Notes: generated by a model from the sequence alone, not told the origin. DNA of 64,000 bases from Natronomonas salina (GCF_013391105.1 NZ_CP058335.1:1860001-1924000); one strand, 5' to 3'; counted from the first letter of the stretch, positions 1 through 8,600 are shown. Numbers and translations: made by a program.

Positions 1-312
1 ACCTAATTCAGACTAAGAGTTACATATTTACAGTATTTTCACTTTTTTCGTTGTATTCGGAATCGTTACGGGGCCGGGCTGAGGCTTTTACTGATTGGAC
101 ATCCCGTGACTGGCGGTGTGAGCCGGCGTTCACCGCATATTGGTTTGCTATCCACGTTGGTCTGGCTCGGCGAAAACAGGTCTGGGCGGATGCGATACCG
201 ATCGAGCCGGCAGAAAGAGCACTTCACAGCACGGTCTTTCGGAACGCTTTGCTCCCTGTTCGTCTTCTCGAGGCGCACGTTTCGTTCGCTCGACGCTCCG
301 CTCCTCGCTGTA
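1..312. other. Window-start intergenic stretch
   Basis: No convincing gene is visible between the window start and the tRNA. Open frames exist on both strands, but they run antisense through the tRNA or have arginine-rich compositions typical of shadow frames. The first 60 bases are AT-rich and could be a promoter region for something outside the window. Confidence 0.4.
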
Positions 313-387
313 CGAGCACGGTGGGATTCGAACCCACGGCCATCGGATTAGAAGTCCGACGCTCTGTCCTAGCTGAGCTACGTGCCC
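313..387 (-). tRNA. tRNA-Arg (anticodon UCU)
   Basis: On the minus strand the sequence folds as a full cloverleaf. The 7-bp acceptor stem pairs GGGCACG with CGTGCTC (one G-U pair), and the discriminator is G. The anticodon stem is TCGGA/TCCGA around the loop CTTCTAA, giving anticodon TCT. The T-arm is GTGGG-TTCGAAT-CCCAC. No intron interrupts the anticodon loop and CCA is not encoded. It would read AGA/AGG arginine codons, which are rare in this GC-rich genome. Confidence 0.95.
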
Positions 388-618
388 TGGCCGAAAATTA
401 CACAGGCGGCTTCAAAAGCGGTGCGGGTTCGCTCAGGGGTCGAAGCGAGACCACGAAGGCCGAACCAGAGGCATCCGAGCCACGACCGACGAAGACAGAT
501 CGACCAGGACTGTCTTGCGAGGAATCGAACACGTGAATTGACAGATAGGACGAGTGTCAGTGAATCAGCGAGTTTAATCGAGGAGTGGTTTATTGATACG
601 TGTTGATTTGATAAGAAT

Positions 619-630
619 ATTTATGTATAG
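619..630 (+). promoter_or_regulatory. TATA-like box for the lipoprotein gene
   Basis: An AT-rich element (ATTTATGTATAG) is centred about 31 nt upstream of the ATG at 657, the spacing expected for an archaeal leaderless or short-leader transcript. The flanking 590-650 stretch is also AT-rich. Confidence 0.6.
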
Positions 631-656
631 TATGTACTGTACCCACAAAATGACCA

Positions 657-1784
657 ATGGGAGACGAACAGCGGTTCACGAGACGGAACCTCTTAGCGAC
701 GGGTGCGGTAGCAACTAGTTTGCTCGCAGGGTGTACTGGTGGGGACGATCCTGGCGCGGACGCTGGGGAGGACGAGCAACCTGACGCGGCTTCCGGGACA
801 CCTACTTCGACGCCTGCAGCACCGACGCTGGAGGAATTCGAGTACCCCGAGGGTGCATCGCAGACCGAAGTGGACGGGTCCACTCTCTCGGATACACACA
901 GGACCGCGATCACTGACGCCAAGTCGCTCACGGTGGAACTGGACGAGCAGCGTTCGTACGACGGTCACGGCCAGTCCGAATCGGTCACCAAGCGATGGGG
1001 CTCCGCGGGCGTCTCGGTAGTGACCGACGGCGACGTGACCGAGACGCTGTGGTCGCCGTCCGGGGAGCAAGTCGGATACGTCCAGATGGACTCCGGCTTC
1101 GACCAGCGATACCGGATCGACAATCAGGCGCCCACGGCCGAATCGGTCTCCGAGGTGTCACGGTTCGGAGCCCTGGTTGCCGGAGTCTCCTGGGGCGAGG
1201 CGACCGAGGTCAAGGAAGACGCTGCTGGCAACTACGCCGCCGTCTACGAGGCCGAGGGCGTCGCCGACGAGCAGAAGCTCTCAGATATCGTCTTCGGTGA
1301 GGTGACGGACCTCTCGGCGTCGGTCGCCGTGAGCCAAGCCGGCTACGTCAGCGAACTCAGCTACGACCTGACGGTCGATCAGGACGGTTCGACGGTGCAG
1401 GAAGCAGTCGAGGCGACGGTCACTGCTGTCGGGGAGACCGACATCCAGGCGCCCGACTGGCTGGAAACGGCCGAGGAGGAAGGCGTCCAGTTCGAGATGC
1501 AGCTCGTCGAGGACGGCGAGGTGATCGAATTAGAGATGGTCAACGGGACCGAGGTACCCGGCAAGGCACAGGTCAACGTGTCATCTGGAAGCAATTTCGG
1601 CCATTCCAGGCTCCCCGAAGCAGTTTCGGTCGGCGACCGGGTGAACCTGGCGCTACCCGCCGACCGCGAACTGTCGGTCGGCGTCAACGAGGTGCCCCCG
1701 GAGAGCGCGCCGCTCGACCGGTTCGTCAACGTCAGACTCCAGTTAGAGCAGTTCCTGCTCTTCGAGGGGGAGATACACCGGTAA
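657..1784 (+). CDS. Tat-exported haloarchaeal lipoprotein, unknown function
   Basis: A 375-residue secreted lipoprotein. The N-terminus carries a twin-arginine motif (TRRNLLATG, residues 8-16) followed by a hydrophobic stretch and a lipobox ending LLAGC, so Cys26 would be lipidated after Tat export. A low-complexity acidic Gly/Asp/Thr/Pro linker (about 27-60) precedes a soluble domain with no motif I can name. Lipoproteins of this layout are common in haloarchaea, some grouped as DUF7537-like, but I am not sure of membership. The ATG at 657 is supported by the TATA-like element at 619-630. The gene stands alone, with 91 bp to the next start. No catalytic residues are apparent. Confidence 0.85.
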   Translation: MGDEQRFTRRNLLATGAVATSLLAGCTGGDDPGADAGEDEQPDAASGTPTSTPAAPTLEEFEYPEGASQTEVDGSTLSDTHRTAITDAKSLTVELDEQRSYDGHGQSESVTKRWGSAGVSVVTDGDVTETLWSPSGEQVGYVQMDSGFDQRYRIDNQAPTAESVSEVSRFGALVAGVSWGEATEVKEDAAGNYAAVYEAEGVADEQKLSDIVFGEVTDLSASVAVSQAGYVSELSYDLTVDQDGSTVQEAVEATVTAVGETDIQAPDWLETAEEEGVQFEMQLVEDGEVIELEMVNGTEVPGKAQVNVSSGSNFGHSRLPEAVSVGDRVNLALPADRELSVGVNEVPPESAPLDRFVNVRLQLEQFLLFEGEIHR

Positions 1785-1842
1785 CCAGGCCGAGTAAACT
1801 GGATCACCGGCCCTATTCTCGGACGCTACGGCGAAGGATAGC

Positions 1843-1849
1843 CCTTAAA
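1843..1849 (+). promoter_or_regulatory. TATA-like box for the UPF0200/UPF0201 pair
   Basis: CTTAAAC lies about 30 nt upstream of the ATG at 1876, fitting a leaderless transcript of the two overlapping downstream genes. Confidence 0.45.
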
Positions 1850-1875
1850 CCGACGCTCGGACTACCACCGGGTAG

Positions 1876-2412
1876 ATGCAGGTCATCGGAACCGTCGGGC
1901 TGGCCGGCAGCGGCAAGGGCGAGTTCGCGACCGTCGCCGAGGAGCTGGGGGTGCCGGTCGTCACGATGGGCGACGTCATCCGCGCGGAGTGTCGCGACCG
2001 CGGGCTCGACCCCGCCGAACACCACGGCGAGGTGGCCACGAAGCTCCGCGAGGAGAACGGCCCCGCGGCCATCGCCGAGGCGTCGCTGCCGCACATCGAG
2101 GCGGCCCTGGAGGACGCCGACACCGTGCTCGTCGACGGCATCCGCTCTGACGTCGAGGTCGACGTCTTCGAGGAGCGCTTCGGCGACGACTTCTCGCTCG
2201 TCAGCATCGAGGCGCCGTTCGAGCTCCGACGGAAGCGGGTGACCGACCGCGGTCGCGACCGGGTCGACGGGGACGGCGAGGGGCTCGAGGAGCGCGACGA
2301 GCGAGAACTGGGCTTCGGGCTCGGCGAGGCGATGGACCAAGCCGACGTGACCGTCGAGAACACCGGCACGCTCGGGGCGTTCCGGACCCGCGTCAGGGAG
2401 GTACTCGAATGA
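1876..2412 (+). CDS. UPF0200 family P-loop kinase-like protein
   Basis: A 178-residue nucleotide-binding protein resembling dephospho-CoA kinase and adenylate kinase. It has an N-terminal P-loop (GLAGSGKGEF, about 8-17), a following GD.IR segment (TMGDVIRAE) and the conserved charged block around EVATKLREENGP. A second conserved strand (VLVDGIRSDVEV, about 92-103) and an Arg-rich LID-like region (RRKRVTDRGRDR) follow. This layout matches archaeal UPF0200. The substrate is not established. It overlaps the next gene by 4 bp (ATGA), so the two are likely translationally coupled. In archaea UPF0200 and UPF0201 are usual neighbours. Confidence 0.9.
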   Translation: MQVIGTVGLAGSGKGEFATVAEELGVPVVTMGDVIRAECRDRGLDPAEHHGEVATKLREENGPAAIAEASLPHIEAALEDADTVLVDGIRSDVEVDVFEERFGDDFSLVSIEAPFELRRKRVTDRGRDRVDGDGEGLEERDERELGFGLGEAMDQADVTVENTGTLGAFRTRVREVLE

Positions 2413-2819
2413 TATACAGCATCGACGTCCAGATCACGGCCCCCGTCCACGACACCGAGGTGACCGACCGCGTCGCCGACGCCATCCGGAACCTCTTCCC
2501 GGAGGCCGAGGTGGAGACCCACCCCGGCGAACTGCTGGCGACCTGCCACTCGATGGACCACCTCTCGGAGCGGCTCCACGAGCAGGCCATCCTCGACTCC
2601 GCCCGCGGCGCGTTCTTCGCGAACCACGAGGGCGATACGTTCACGTTCGACCTGAAGAAGCAGGCGGCGTTCCGCGGCGTCGTCAACTTCGCCGTCGGCA
2701 GCGGCAGCGAACTCGGCGACATCCACGTCCGCGTGCGGGTGAACGAGCCGGACGTCGAGTCGTTCGTCGACCACGTCGCGCCGCCGACCGAGGACGGCCG
2801 GCCGGTCGACACTAGCTGA
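2409..2819 (+). CDS. UPF0201 family RNA-binding-fold protein
   Basis: A 136-residue cytoplasmic protein with the conserved UPF0201 pattern. It opens with an alternating beta strand (IYSIDVQITAPV), contains a VTDRVADAIRNLFPEAE helix-strand, and has the segment DSARGAFFANHEGDTFTFDLKKQ followed by a glycine-containing strand. The family (COG1325) has been described as predicted RNA-binding and is sometimes annotated as exosome-associated, which is unproven. The start overlaps the UPF0200 stop (ATGA), indicating coupling. The 3' end overlaps the convergent molybdopterin gene by 8 bp. Confidence 0.88.
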   Translation: MIYSIDVQITAPVHDTEVTDRVADAIRNLFPEAEVETHPGELLATCHSMDHLSERLHEQAILDSARGAFFANHEGDTFTFDLKKQAAFRGVVNFAVGSGSELGDIHVRVRVNEPDVESFVDHVAPPTEDGRPVDTS

Positions 2820-3879
2820 AGCCGCTGACGAAGATAGCGAGCCGCTCGCCGCGGTCGCGGCGGCGCGTCACCCGCACTTCCTCGACCCACTTCACCCACT
2901 GGAAGCCGCGGCGCCCGGGCGCGACGAGCCGGAGCGGGAAGCCGTGGCCGTGCGTCAGGCGCTCGCCGTCGACGTGGGTCGCCAGCAGGGCCTCGCGGAC
3001 CTCCTCGATCGGGAGGCTCCAGCGGTAGCCGGTGACCGACCGGAACGACACCCACGCGGCCCCGTCGTCGGGGGCGACCGCCTCGAGCAGCGACGCCACC
3101 GCGACGCCGCGCCAGTCGTGTTCCGAGTACCAGCCGCTCGTGCAGTCCAGCAGGGCGCGCGTCTCGTCGTCTCCCCCGGCGACCGTCGCGTAGTCGAACT
3201 CGGCGGGGGCGGCGACGGCGCCGTCGACGGTCAGCGTCCACGCGTCCGCGTCGACCGGCTCCGGTCGGTCGGCGACCCAGCTGGTCACCGGGAAGGCGTT
3301 GCCGTCGTCGCTGCCCTCCTCGCGGGAGCCGGTGAACCGGCGGTCCGAGCCGGCGGTCTCGAGGGCGGCGTTGGCGACGCCCTGCGCGCGGTAGACGGCC
3401 GCGCCGGCGAGGACGAGCGCGCCGAAGCGCAGCGCAGATCGCCGGCCCTCGAAGTCCCCCCGTTCCGGCAGCCGGAAGCGGAACCGCAGGTGGACGACCA
3501 GCAGCGCGGCGACGGCCAGTCCCAGGCCGACGTGGAGGTTCAGCAGCCCCCAGGGGCCGAGGTCGAGGGACGCGCCGAACACCCAGGCGACGCCGCTGGC
3601 AAGCGCGCCGACGGTGGCGACCGCGAGCAGCACCGAGAGGGCGACGACGGCCGTCCAGGCGCCGCCGGTGACACGCCGGCGGACGCGGCGGAGCTTCAGC
3701 GCGACGAGGGCCGCGAGCACGAGGCCGCCGAGGCCGTGCGTGACGAACACCCACGCCCGGCTCGGCCGGCCGGAGTAGAGGCTGACGACGCCCGTCGCCA
3801 GGACGAACGCGACGCCGGCCAGCAGCGCGCCGTCGACGACGCGCGGGTGCGGTTCGGCGAGCCACGGCGGCCGTTCCAT
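2812..3879 (-). CDS. Membrane-anchored molybdopterin-dependent oxidoreductase (sulfite-oxidase fold)
   Basis: A 355-residue protein with two parts. The N-terminal ~170 residues contain about five hydrophobic segments separated by Arg-rich loops (LKLRRVRRR), a membrane domain resembling small cytochrome-b-like anchors. The C-terminal half is an oxidoreductase molybdopterin-binding domain. Its clearest marker is LLDCTSGWYSEHDWRGV, where the Cys is the expected molybdenum ligand, followed by GHGFPLRLVAPGRRGFQWVKWV. The substrate cannot be told (sulfite-, YedY- or nitrate-type enzymes share the fold). I chose the ATG at 3879 because the upstream in-frame extension lies antisense to the CBS-MaoC gene and its promoter region. 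Confidence 0.88.
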   Translation of the reverse strand: MERPPWLAEPHPRVVDGALLAGVAFVLATGVVSLYSGRPSRAWVFVTHGLGGLVLAALVALKLRRVRRRVTGGAWTAVVALSVLLAVATVGALASGVAWVFGASLDLGPWGLLNLHVGLGLAVAALLVVHLRFRFRLPERGDFEGRRSALRFGALVLAGAAVYRAQGVANAALETAGSDRRFTGSREEGSDDGNAFPVTSWVADRPEPVDADAWTLTVDGAVAAPAEFDYATVAGGDDETRALLDCTSGWYSEHDWRGVAVASLLEAVAPDDGAAWVSFRSVTGYRWSLPIEEVREALLATHVDGERLTHGHGFPLRLVAPGRRGFQWVKWVEEVRVTRRRDRGERLAIFVSGFS

Positions 3880-3951
3880 ACCCCCAGGAGGGCCGCGAGG
3901 CGGGAATAGCTTCGCCCGTAGGCTCTTCCGCGTCGCGGTCGAGGGTCGAGT

Positions 3952-4875
3952 ATGCTCGTCACACTGACGGTGGAGGACGTGATGTCGTCGCCGGTCGAGA
4001 CCGTCGCCCGCGAGGCGACCGCGATGGAGGCCGCCCGGAAGCTCCGGGACGCCCGCGTGGGCTCGCTGGTCGTCTGCGAGGGCGACGAGCCGGTCGGCAT
4101 CGTCACCGAGTCCGACATGGTCGACCTCATCGCCGAGGACGCCGACGCCGGGGCGCTGACGGTCGCCGAGATCCTCTCGGACGACCTCGTCACCGTCGAG
4201 ACCGACACCTCGATCGAGGACGCGGCGACGCTGCTCGCCGACCACGACATCCGGCGGCTGCCGGTCTGCGAGGACGGCCGGCTGGTCGGCATCGTCACGA
4301 CGACGGACCTCTCGTACTACCTGCCGCACATGAGCCGCACCTCGGAGGGGTGGACGGAGCGCCTCACGAGGCTGCGCTCCTCCTCGCCGTCGACGACCTA
4401 CGACGACCCCGACTGGTCATTCGAGCACGAGGGCGACGACGAGCTCTCGGTCGGCGACGTCGTCCGGTTCCGCAAGGAGCTCGCCGACGAGGACGTCCGC
4501 CGGTTCGCGGAGGCGACCGGCGACACGAACCGCATCCACCTCGAGGAGGAGTTCGCGGCGGCGACCCGCTTCGGCGGGCGCATCGCCCACGGCATCCTGA
4601 CGGCGGGGCTCATCAGCGCCGCGCTTGCCCGGCTGCCGGGGCTGACGATCTACCTCTCGCAGGACCTCCGCTTCCTCGGCCCGGTCGAGATCGGCGAGAC
4701 GGTCACCGCGGAGTGCGAGGTCGTCGAGGACCTCGGGAAGAGCAAGTACGAGCTGACGACCACCGTCTACGACGGGGACGGGGAGGTCGTGATCGACGGC
4801 GAGGCGGTCGTGCTGATGTCGGCGTTCCCGGAGGGGTTCGACGCGGCGGCGGAGGGGGCGACTCAGCTACAGTAG
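3952..4875 (+). CDS. CBS-pair / MaoC-like dehydratase fusion protein
   Basis: A 307-residue two-part protein. Residues 1-125 form two CBS motifs (DVMSSPVETV...VGIVTESDMV and EILSDDLVTV...VGIVTTTDLS), which usually bind adenine nucleotides such as AMP, ATP or S-adenosylmethionine. After a polar linker (130-165), residues 166-295 form a MaoC-like hot-dog domain. The hydratase signature is FAEATGDTNRIHLEEE, with Asp191 and His196 in catalytic positions, followed by GRIAHGILTAGLISAAL. MaoC enzymes hydrate (R)-specific enoyl-CoA. The fusion suggests nucleotide-sensing control of a CoA-thioester hydratase, which is inference. It is divergent from the molybdopterin gene, with a 72-bp shared promoter region. 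Confidence 0.9.
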   Translation: MLVTLTVEDVMSSPVETVAREATAMEAARKLRDARVGSLVVCEGDEPVGIVTESDMVDLIAEDADAGALTVAEILSDDLVTVETDTSIEDAATLLADHDIRRLPVCEDGRLVGIVTTTDLSYYLPHMSRTSEGWTERLTRLRSSSPSTTYDDPDWSFEHEGDDELSVGDVVRFRKELADEDVRRFAEATGDTNRIHLEEEFAAATRFGGRIAHGILTAGLISAALARLPGLTIYLSQDLRFLGPVEIGETVTAECEVVEDLGKSKYELTTTVYDGDGEVVIDGEAVVLMSAFPEGFDAAAEGATQLQ

Positions 4876-5081
4876 GCGTTCTCGTCGTCCATCAGGTTGC
4901 GGAGTCGCGCGACGGAGTACGGGTCGAACAGCTGCTGGGCCGCGGTCGTCGGGCGGTCGAGGTCACCGGGTGTCTCGTCGGCTGCGGCCCAGGGGTCGTC
5001 GCCAGTGCGGGCGGCGATCTCGGTGGGCGGCGTCTCGGTCGTCGGTTCGGTATCGGGCGTCGGGGTGGGTTCGGTGCTCAT
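4863..5081 (-). CDS. Small acidic Thr/Pro-rich protein, unknown
   Basis: A predicted 72-residue protein. The N-terminal half is low-complexity (Thr, Pro, Glu). The C-terminal ~30 residues look ordered and conserved-like (AAQQLFDPYSVARLRNLMDD), ending in a Cys-Ser terminus. Its 3' end overlaps the convergent CBS-MaoC gene by 13 bp. The composition fits haloarchaeal coding sequence and the opposite strand offers no better gene, so I consider it probably real. I recognise no function. Confidence 0.55.
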   Translation of the reverse strand: MSTEPTPTPDTEPTTETPPTEIAARTGDDPWAAADETPGDLDRPTTAAQQLFDPYSVARLRNLMDDENAYCS

Positions 5082-5278
5082 CTGTTGGGTTCGGTAGGAC
5101 GGTCGTCGTCGGTACGAGAGTCGGAAGAGAGAACTAGCGTACGGCTACGCGTACCGCGACGCCGAGCAGCGAACGGGGGCCGGAATCGGCGCTTCGCATG
5201 TATCCCACTGTATTTCACGATTGTTCATAAAGATACCGGTGCGGCCCCGTCGCGACGGACGACCGTCCACTCGACGGG

Positions 5279-6361
5279 TCACGGCTCGTAGGCGACGATC
5301 GCGGCGTCGATGCGGCCGTAGGGGATGTCGTAGCGCTCGACGGGCTCCATCGGGAGCAGCTCCGGCTTCGTCGTCAGGGCGACGAACCGGTCGACGTCGC
5401 CCTCCCGCAGCCGGTCGGCGAAGTCCGCGTAGAGCGCCCGGAGGTCCTCGCTGACCCGGATGCCGAACGGGAGGTTCGTGACGACGCAGTCGGCCTCGAC
5501 GGCCGCGGTCCGCGCGTCGGCGTCGACGACCTCGACGGCGTCCTCGAAGCCGGCGGCCTCCAGGTTGACGCGGGCGCAGCGGCGCCACTTCTCGCGGCGG
5601 TCGCGGGCCTCGATGGCGAGGTCCGGCGAGCGCGACTCGTGGGCCGCCCGCCGTTCGCGGAACGCGGCGCCGTCGTAGCGCGGCAGCGCGTCGAGTGCGG
5701 GCTCGAGGTCGGGACGCGGCGGTCGGTCGGTCGCCGCCAGCGCGGCCTCGATGGGGACGGTCGCCGACCCGGCCATCGGGTCGACCAGGCGGTCCTCGGC
5801 CCCGTAGCCCGCGATCCGGAGCATCGAGTACGCCAGCGTCCCGCGCAGCGGCGCGTCGTGCTCGCAGACGCGGTAGGGCCGCCGGTGCAGCGAGTCGCCG
5901 GTCAGGTCGATCGCGAGGGTGAACCGGTCGTCGTAGAGGTACGCCTCCAGCCGCACCGTCGGGTCGTCGAGGTCCACGGGCAGCCGCTCGCCGGTCGCCT
6001 CGCGGTAGCCGTCGATGACCCCCTGGCCGACCCGCTCGGCGACGTCGACGCTCGTGAACTCGTGGCTGCCGTGGCGCGTCCCGACGACGCCGAAGTCCGA
6101 CGAGGGGAGATGAGCCGCCAGGTCAGCCTCGCGGGTCCGGTCGTAGACGTCCTCCAGTTCCTCGACCGGCGCGTCGACGAGCACCTCCATGACCCGGTGG
6201 CAGGTCCGCGAGCGGTAGTGGAGGTCGTAAACGTCCTCGTGGTTCCCGTCGAACTCCACGACGCCGCGGTGGTGGACGGCCGCGTCGAGTCCCAGCAGTT
6301 CGTCGAGCTCGTCGGCCGTCACGGACTCCAGCCCGCCGTTCGTCGTCGCCAAGAGGTGCAC
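5279..6361 (-). CDS. THUMP-domain RNA guanine-N2 methyltransferase
   Basis: A 360-residue tRNA/rRNA methyltransferase of the Trm14/TrmN/RlmL type. The N-terminal half (about 1-150) is a THUMP RNA-binding region. The linker SLHRRPYR...APLRGTLA is typical of the family. The Rossmann methyltransferase has SAM motif I as DPMAGSATVPIEAAL (about 194-208) and motif IV as NLPFG (about 296-300), a variant of the (D/N)PP(Y/F) catalytic motif of N2-guanine enzymes. It would methylate the exocyclic N2 of a guanosine in tRNA. I chose the GTG at 6361. It follows a GGAGG sequence and a TTAT element about 30 nt upstream, and the longer ATG start would absorb that promoter. Confidence 0.88.
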   Translation of the reverse strand: MHLLATTNGGLESVTADELDELLGLDAAVHHRGVVEFDGNHEDVYDLHYRSRTCHRVMEVLVDAPVEELEDVYDRTREADLAAHLPSSDFGVVGTRHGSHEFTSVDVAERVGQGVIDGYREATGERLPVDLDDPTVRLEAYLYDDRFTLAIDLTGDSLHRRPYRVCEHDAPLRGTLAYSMLRIAGYGAEDRLVDPMAGSATVPIEAALAATDRPPRPDLEPALDALPRYDGAAFRERRAAHESRSPDLAIEARDRREKWRRCARVNLEAAGFEDAVEVVDADARTAAVEADCVVTNLPFGIRVSEDLRALYADFADRLREGDVDRFVALTTKPELLPMEPVERYDIPYGRIDAAIVAYEP

Positions 6362-6785
6362 GCCTCCCCCTTGCGCCGGTGGGGAGATAATCCCGGTGTC
6401 CTCGCGCTCACATCGCCCGTCCTGTGCGGCCGTCAACGAGCCGGCCTACCAGTTCTGCCGCGAGTGCGTCGGCGAACTGCAGGACGGCACGCCGACGGTA
6501 CCGGTACAGCTCGCGAGCGATGGGCTAATGTTCCAATTAGTGAACTGTTCTGTAGGACGCTGGTCTGAAGAGTCGTATCCCTGGCTCATTGATGCTTTCA
6601 ACTCCGTCAAAACGACAAGCTCTTTGTCAGACTGTCTAGTCCCACCGCCGATAACTGTGAACATCGCGAGAGCAGATTCAATTCGTAAGTCTTCACCGAA
6701 CTCTACAATTCGAAACGTCCTGGGTACTATTATTGACTCTCGAAATAGTCAAAACCATCGTTAGTAGCCCTTCCCATTGCTAACC
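6362..6785. other. AT-richer intergenic region without a convincing gene
   Basis: About 420 bases with distinctly lower GC than the surroundings. Short open frames on both strands have no recognisable domains and non-haloarchaeal codon use. It holds the promoter of the minus-strand THUMP gene at its left end and presumably that of the small membrane protein at its right end. It may be the remnant of an insertion. Confidence 0.4.
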
Positions 6786-7001
6786 ATGGGGTTTACAGGG
6801 GCAGCCCTGAAGTTCACAGGACTAATTGTGGTTTTGACCACTTTAGGCATGATAATCGAGGGGGACGTAGAAGGAGTAAATCAATCGATGGCCACAATCA
6901 AGGCGATTGTGACGGGGGTTTCTAGTTTGGGTGAAACGACCCTCGGGATTCTGGCAATGGTGGTCTTCCTCGGAGTCCTCTACTACGCAGACGGTTCCTG
7001 A
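6786..7001 (+). CDS. Tiny two-helix membrane protein, unknown
   Basis: A predicted 71-residue protein with two hydrophobic segments (about residues 8-25 and 48-67) joined by a short loop (EGDVEGVNQSMATIK). Codon use is less GC-biased than in neighbours (ttt, att, act, cta), matching the AT-richer region upstream. I chose the ATG at 6786 over an in-frame TTG at 6777. The size and layout recall small membrane proteins of haloarchaeal viruses and integrated elements, but no viral gene is adjacent. Function unknown. Confidence 0.55.
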   Translation: MGFTGAALKFTGLIVVLTTLGMIIEGDVEGVNQSMATIKAIVTGVSSLGETTLGILAMVVFLGVLYYADGS

Positions 7002-7068
7002 GTGCCTGTAGTTGATGTAATGGACTGCCCTCCGACTGGGCGAGTTCTAACTATGGAGGTCGTCATTT

Positions 7069-8055
7069 TCACACCGCCAACAGCCCCACCAGCGCCACCG
7101 CGATCCAGAACACCTTCAGCCCCGTGTTCACCAGGATCACCTTCGTCCCGAATTCGGCGCCCCAGATGCCGTACTGGAACGGGATGGAGCGCTTGAACGT
7201 CGAGACGGTGAAGGAGACGATGCCGCCGACGAGCATCGTCGCGACGGCGGTGCGGGCGGTGAAGACGCCGTCCTCGACCAGCGGCGCGATGGTGACGGCC
7301 CCGCTGGTGGTGTCGAAGGCGAAGACGACGATGACGGGGACGGCGGCCGACGGCAGGCCGGTCAGCGCGGCCAGGGGGTCGGCGGCGCCGCCGGTCAGCG
7401 CCTCCAGGTCGTAGTAGGTCGTCAGCAGTACGACCGCGGTGTAGACGACCGCGAGGCGGGGCAGGATGTCCCGCGTCTTCTCGACGCCGGAGCGGGCCGC
7501 GCCGGCGAGCTTCTCGCGGGTGGACGTGGGCGATTCGCCGCCGTCGGGGCGGGCGTCGGGTTCGAGCTCCGCCATCGCCTCCGGGTCGACGTTCCGCGAG
7601 GAGAGCAGGACGGCGCCGGCGAGGACGCCCGTGGCGGTGATGGCGAGGGCGACGCCGGCGCGGGTGCCGACGTACAGTAGGCCGACCTTCAGCCCGAGGA
7701 TGGGGATCAGGACCGGCGCGTAGAAGGTGAAGATGTGCTGGACGAACCCGAAGAACGTGTTGATGGTGACGGCGACGAGGGTGGCGCGGTCGTCCAGCAG
7801 GCCGGCGTCGCGGTACTCCGCGAGCATGCCGTAGCCGGCGGTCGTCGAGGCCGCGGTGGTGATGATGGCGCCGCCGACCTCGTCCGGCAGGTTGGCGGGG
7901 CCGGTGAGCGGCCGCGAGAGCGCGGCGACGTGGCGGATGACGCCGAAGGCGACCAGCAGGTCGGCGAAGGCGACGCCGCCGGCGATGGCGACCGCGATGG
8001 TGGCCACCCGTGGCAGGACCTCGCCGACGACCAGCGAGACGACGGACGGCTCCAT
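7069..8055 (-). CDS. Nucleoside-recognition (Gate-domain) membrane protein
   Basis: A 328-residue integral membrane protein with about eight hydrophobic segments in two halves. They are separated by a hydrophilic loop (SSRNVDPEAMAELEPDARPD... to EKTRDILPR). The first half contains Gly-rich helices with GAIITTAASTTAGYGMLAEY and NTFFGFVQHIFTFYAP. The second half repeats a related pattern (PVIVVFAFDTTSGAVTIAPLVEDG). This two-fold Gate architecture (PF07670 type) occurs in nucleoside-recognition, spore-maturation SpmA/B and FeoB-related proteins. In haloarchaea it is usually annotated as nucleoside recognition protein, with the transported substrate undetermined. It stands as a single gene. Confidence 0.8.
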   Translation of the reverse strand: MEPSVVSLVVGEVLPRVATIAVAIAGGVAFADLLVAFGVIRHVAALSRPLTGPANLPDEVGGAIITTAASTTAGYGMLAEYRDAGLLDDRATLVAVTINTFFGFVQHIFTFYAPVLIPILGLKVGLLYVGTRAGVALAITATGVLAGAVLLSSRNVDPEAMAELEPDARPDGGESPTSTREKLAGAARSGVEKTRDILPRLAVVYTAVVLLTTYYDLEALTGGAADPLAALTGLPSAAVPVIVVFAFDTTSGAVTIAPLVEDGVFTARTAVATMLVGGIVSFTVSTFKRSIPFQYGIWGAEFGTKVILVNTGLKVFWIAVALVGLLAV

Positions 8056-8146
8056 TCGGCGCGAACGAGGGCGTGCGGCCAGGAAACGGTTGCGTTTCGC
8101 GCGGAGCGACCCCCACGGTTACCTCCCCGGCGCCCCAGCGCCCGAT

Positions 8147-8593
8147 ATGGAACGGCTGCCGTACCGGCGAACCGAGGCGGTCTGCGCCGCACTGTACGCC
8201 CTCCTGGCCGCCGGCAGCGTCCTCGTCGTCGAGGGCGCCTCGAATCGCCTACCGGCGGCGAGCGGCGTTGAGCCGGCGCCCGGCGTCGCCGTCGGGTTCC
8301 TTGCGGTCGGCCTGTTCTGGCTCTGCGCCGTCGCCGCTGCGGCGATGGCCGCCGTCGTGCTCGCGGTGAACCTCCGGCGTCGGTGGGGCGGCTACGACGT
8401 CGACTCGGTCACGCAGGGTGCCGCGCTCGCGGTGCTCGGCTGTCTCGCCGCGGCGTCGGTCGCGGGGTTGTGGCTCGAGAGCCTCCCGCTCGCGCTGACG
8501 TTCGCCTTCGTCGCCCTCGTCGTCGCGCCCGCGGTGCTGCTCGTCGCGACCGTCGGCGGCAGGATACGCGATCGGATCGAAACGTCGGCCTGA
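8147..8593 (+). CDS. Four-helix membrane protein, unknown
   Basis: A 148-residue protein with about four hydrophobic segments (roughly 11-30, 45-75, 82-105, 110-135). The short cytoplasmic-type basic loop LRRRWGGYDVD lies in the middle and a charged tail (GGRIRDRIETSA) ends it. No family motif is recognised. The ATG at 8147 is preceded by GGTTAC about 28 nt upstream, a weak TATA-like element. It is convergent with the aldehyde dehydrogenase/zinc-protein pair, with 7 bp between them. Confidence 0.7.
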   Translation: MERLPYRRTEAVCAALYALLAAGSVLVVEGASNRLPAASGVEPAPGVAVGFLAVGLFWLCAVAAAAMAAVVLAVNLRRRWGGYDVDSVTQGAALAVLGCLAAASVAGLWLESLPLALTFAFVALVVAPAVLLVATVGGRIRDRIETSA

Positions 8594-8600
8594 GGCCCGG

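Noticed and set aside
51-536. Long open frame antisense through the tRNA
   Set aside because: It overlaps the tRNA completely and has no recognisable domain; composition is that of a shadow frame.
480-540. A T-arm-like sequence (GGAATCGAACACG) near the tRNA gene, perhaps an integration-site remnant
   Set aside because: The match to the tRNA 3' end is short and imperfect, with no integrase or element nearby.
6446-6664. 72-codon minus-strand frame in the AT-richer gap
   Set aside because: No domain, no clear promoter, and Ser/Thr-rich low-information translation.
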